A DNA stretch of 64,000 bases from Rhodococcus aetherivorans (GTDB lineage Bacteria > Actinomycetota > Actinomycetes > Mycobacteriales > Mycobacteriaceae): NCBI RefSeq assembly GCF_011058165.1, contig NZ_JAALEG010000017.1, positions 22,754-86,753 on the forward strand. The letters run 5' to 3'. Below the pieces are notes generated by a model. It saw nothing but the letters and a program-made list of their open reading frames with translations, was not told the DNA's origin and did not search any database. Made by a program: the position numbers and the translations under genes. Within the stretch, counting starts at the first letter, position 1; every line of letters starts with the position of its first letter. Positions 61,396-64,000 of the stretch are shown here, piece by piece.

Positions 61396-63828
61396 GTGCA
61401 GGAGCCGAAGTTCGAGCTCGACTACGACCGGTTCGACAGCGCGTCGGAGGGACTGCGGGAGGCGCTGACCTCCACCGGGAACGGCTACTTCTGCACGCGC
61501 GGCACCGCCGAGTGGGAGGACATGAGCCCCATCCACTATCCCGGCACCTATGTGCACGGGATCTACAACCGCGAGACCACGATCATGGGCGGACGCCCGG
61601 TACTCAACGAGGACCTGGTCAACGTGTCCAACTGGCTCGTCCTCAAGCTGCGCATCGAGGGCCAGGACGCGGTCCGGCTCGACAACGTCGACGTGCTGTC
61701 CTACCGGCACACCTACGACATCCGGCTCGCCACGGTGATGCGCGAGCTGCGGTTCCGGGACCGCTTCGGGCGGGAGACGACGCTGCGGAGCCGCCGCTTC
61801 GTGAGCATGGCCCACAGCCACCAGGCCGGGATCGAGTGGACGCTCGTCCCGGAGAACTGGTCGGGGCAGATCGAGGTGGTCTCCGCGCTGGACGGTCGCG
61901 TCACGAACCAGATCGTCGCCCGCTACCGGCAGCTCGAAGGGCGCCATCTGGATCCGGTGTCCCCGCGCACGTTCGGCACCGAGACGATCGCCCTGCGGGT
62001 GCAGACCCGCCAGTCCGACATCTACGTCGCCGAGGCCGCACGCACCCGGGTCTTCCGCGGGGAAGGTTACGACGACGGACCCGTGGAGGTGGACCGCTCG
62101 CTGTACCAGATGGAGGACTACATCCAGCAGGTGCTCTGCTTCGATGTCGAGGAGGGCCGGCCGACACGCGTGGAGAAGATGGTCTCGTTGTTCACCTCCC
62201 GGGACAATGCGATCACCGAGGCGCTGGCCGCGTCCGGCCGGCACGTGCTGCGGTACCCCGACTTCGCCGCCGCGTACGCCGAGCACGAGGCGGCGTGGGA
62301 CGAGCTGTGGGACATCTGCGACGTCCGGCTGCCCAGCGAGCCGCGCGCCCACCTGCTGCTGCGGCTCCACGTGGCGCACGTGCTGCAGGTCTGTTCCCGG
62401 CACACGGCGCGGCACGACGTCGGGGTGCCGGCGCGGGGCCTCAACGGGGAGGCCTACCGGGGGCACGTATTCTGGGACGAGATGTACATCTACCCCTTCC
62501 TGAACCTGCGGATGCCGGAGGTGACCCGGAGCCTGCTGCTCTACCGGTACCGACGGTTGTCGGAGGCCCAGGCCGCGGCCGAGGAGGCCGGGTACCGCGG
62601 TGCGATGTTCCCCTGGCAGAGCGGCAGCGACGGCACCGAGGAGACCCAGGCCGTCCATCTCAATCCCCTTTCCGGACAGTGGGATCCAGACCTCAGCCGC
62701 AATCAACGGCACGTCAACGCGGCGATCTTCTACAACGTGTGGCGTTTCCTGCAGGCGACCGACGACACGGAGTTCCTGGCCGACTACGGCGCCGAGCTCA
62801 TGCTCGAGATCGCCCGATTCTGGGCGTCGACCGCCCACTTCAACCCCGAGCGCGAACGCTACGAGATCCACGGTGTGATGGGGCCGGACGAGTTCCACGA
62901 GCGCCATCCCGGCGCGTCCGAGGACGGACTGCGCAACAACGCCTACACCAACGTCATGGTGGCCTGGATCATGGCGACGGTGCCGTCGGTGCTCGACTCG
63001 CTCTCGGCCAGCCGCCGCAGCGCCCTGCTCGCCCAGCTCGCGGTGACCGACGAGGAGCTGCACACGTGGGACGACATGAGCCGGCGGATGTTCGTGCCCT
63101 TCCACGAGGGGGTCATCAGCCAGTTCGAGGGCTACGACGAGCTCGAGGAGCTCGATTGGGAGCACTACCGTGCCGCCTACCCCAACATCCAGCGGCTCGA
63201 TCGCATCCTCCGGGCGGAGGGCGAGGATCCGAACCGGTTCAAGATGGCCAAGCAGGCCGACACGGTGATGCTGTTCTTCCTGTTCGACGACGACGAGTTG
63301 CACGCGACGTTCGAGCGGCTGGGTTATCCGTACGACCAGGAACTGGCCCGGCGCACCATCGAATACTACGACCAACGGACCTCGCACGGGTCGACGCTCA
63401 GCCACGTCACGTTCGCCGGCGTGCTCGCCGACATCCACCCGCCCAGTTCGTGGGAGCGCTTCATGGTGGCTCTCGAGAGCGACGTCAGTGACATCCAGGG
63501 CGGAACCACCAAGGAAGGCATCCACATGGGGGTCATGTCCGGCACGCTGGACCTGCTCCAGAGCAGCTTCGTCGGGGCCCGGGTCTACAAGGGCGTGCTG
63601 CTGTTCCGGCCCCGGCTGGTGGACCGGCTCGACGGCGTGTCCTTCTCGATCCGGTTCCGGGGCACGCCACTGCGGGTGCGCATCGTCGGCAACGAGTTGA
63701 CGGTGCTCGCTCAGCCCGAAGGGTTCCACGGCCCCGTCCGGGTGGGTCTCGACGGCCAGGTGTGCGAACTCGGGGCCGGGGAGAGTTGTGTGTTCACCCT
63801 GCCGTCGCAGGAACCGTCGATGTCCTGA
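61396..63828 (+). CDS. Glycoside hydrolase family 65 disaccharide phosphorylase-like
   Basis: 810 aa, GTG 61396. N-terminal beta-sandwich (1-280), then an (alpha/alpha)6 barrel. The catalytic acid Glu sits in GVMGPDEFHERH, and the phosphate-binding stretch is HGSTLSHVTFAG. Family members phosphorolyse maltose, trehalose or kojibiose. Specificity is not readable, but the OtsB neighbour and Rv2006 parallel point to trehalose or a related alpha-glucoside. A small all-beta domain ends the protein (VGNELTVLAQ). Confidence 0.92.
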   Translation: MQEPKFELDYDRFDSASEGLREALTSTGNGYFCTRGTAEWEDMSPIHYPGTYVHGIYNRETTIMGGRPVLNEDLVNVSNWLVLKLRIEGQDAVRLDNVDVLSYRHTYDIRLATVMRELRFRDRFGRETTLRSRRFVSMAHSHQAGIEWTLVPENWSGQIEVVSALDGRVTNQIVARYRQLEGRHLDPVSPRTFGTETIALRVQTRQSDIYVAEAARTRVFRGEGYDDGPVEVDRSLYQMEDYIQQVLCFDVEEGRPTRVEKMVSLFTSRDNAITEALAASGRHVLRYPDFAAAYAEHEAAWDELWDICDVRLPSEPRAHLLLRLHVAHVLQVCSRHTARHDVGVPARGLNGEAYRGHVFWDEMYIYPFLNLRMPEVTRSLLLYRYRRLSEAQAAAEEAGYRGAMFPWQSGSDGTEETQAVHLNPLSGQWDPDLSRNQRHVNAAIFYNVWRFLQATDDTEFLADYGAELMLEIARFWASTAHFNPERERYEIHGVMGPDEFHERHPGASEDGLRNNAYTNVMVAWIMATVPSVLDSLSASRRSALLAQLAVTDEELHTWDDMSRRMFVPFHEGVISQFEGYDELEELDWEHYRAAYPNIQRLDRILRAEGEDPNRFKMAKQADTVMLFFLFDDDELHATFERLGYPYDQELARRTIEYYDQRTSHGSTLSHVTFAGVLADIHPPSSWERFMVALESDVSDIQGGTTKEGIHMGVMSGTLDLLQSSFVGARVYKGVLLFRPRLVDRLDGVSFSIRFRGTPLRVRIVGNELTVLAQPEGFHGPVRVGLDGQVCELGAGESCVFTLPSQEPSMS

Positions 63829-63880
63829 GCGCCGCAGGATCGCCGCGGCCGAATGTCACACGCATTCGATCCAGGCGGTT

Positions 63881-64000
63881 TCAGGCGGCCGATGCGACAA
63901 GCTCGGTGAACGCTTCGGTTGGCGTGCGCCAGCGTAGCGTCTGCCGGGGGCGGCCGTTGAACTCGTCCTGGACCTGCTGCAGGTCCTCGGGCGTGTACAC
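63881..64000 (-). mobile_element. 3' end of an IS30-like transposase gene, cut by the window edge
   Basis: The minus strand from the right edge reads VYTPEDLQQVQDEFNGRPRQ, then LRWRTPTEAFTELVASAA and stop at 63881. The NGRPRxTLxWRTPxE pattern is the C-terminal signature of IS30-family DDE transposases. Only 39 residues are visible. The element ends somewhere between 63829 and 63880; its terminal repeat cannot be defined without the other end. Confidence 0.85.

Overview
The window is very GC-rich and densely coded. It carries actinobacterial hallmarks: a WhiB protein, a GlxR/Crp-type regulator, a PonA2-type penicillin-binding protein, MarP, frequent GTG starts and 4-base stop/start overlaps. 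Gene order from about 1 to 13.7 kb matches the Mycobacterium tuberculosis Rv3670-Rv3683 block (ephE, marP, CoA-pyrophosphatase, TlpA-like, nth, Rv3675, crp, MBL hydrolase, RidA, two ArsA-like ATPases, whiB4, ponA2), and sterol-oxidation genes follow. A Rhodococcus or close Nocardiaceae relative is the most likely source; this rests on gene content and order, not on a database search.

Layout. (1) 0-13.9 kb: conserved core block for envelope, redox and DNA repair, ending in tRNA-Pro(CGG). (2) 14-20.2 kb: accessory genes: a frameshifted DUF5994 gene, a TetR/desaturase pair with palindromic sites between them, an iron-siderophore binding lipoprotein with an IdeR-like box over its start, and a secreted GH43 glycosidase. 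(3) 20.3-24.4 kb: a Tat-exported VAO-type cholesterol oxidase with a KstR-like site, and an LLM-class F420-type oxidoreductase preceded by an in-frame 24-bp tandem repeat. (4) 24.5-28.2 kb: peroxide/iron defence (dps, katA, furA), with an IS5-family element inserted exactly between furA and katA. (5) 28.3-38.7 kb: two tandem DUF5602 proteins, then a TetR-BVMO-GMC oxidase-acetoacetate decarboxylase-like operon divergent from acyl-CoA dehydrogenase-fadD-MHS transporter. This looks like one regulated catabolic unit for a hydrophobic alcohol or ketone. (6) 38.7-41.4 kb: PhzF, DUF3703 and small membrane or disordered proteins.

(7) 41.6-60.4 kb is the centrepiece: a complete group 1h (actinobacterial, oxygen-tolerant, high-affinity) [NiFe]-hydrogenase island. 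A CbiMNQO-type Ni/Co ECF importer (+ strand) converges on a nearly continuous minus-strand array: ArsR-family metal sensor, hypA, hypB, hhyS, hhyL, NifU-Rieske protein, DUF5947, DUF6084, an unnamed 458-aa protein, a 39-aa DUF6893 peptide, the maturation protease, hypC, hypF, a SIS-HypC fusion, a SIS protein, hypE, a second hypC, hypD and DUF6390. Nickel import, metal sensing, HypA/B nickel insertion, HypC-F Fe(CN)2CO assembly, C-terminal processing and probable electron-transfer partners are thus all together. It carries several conserved but functionally undefined proteins, which are the best candidates here for new biology.

(8) 60.5-64 kb: a trehalose-6-phosphatase and a GH65 phosphorylase encoded side by side, then the 3' end of an IS30-like transposase running off the window.
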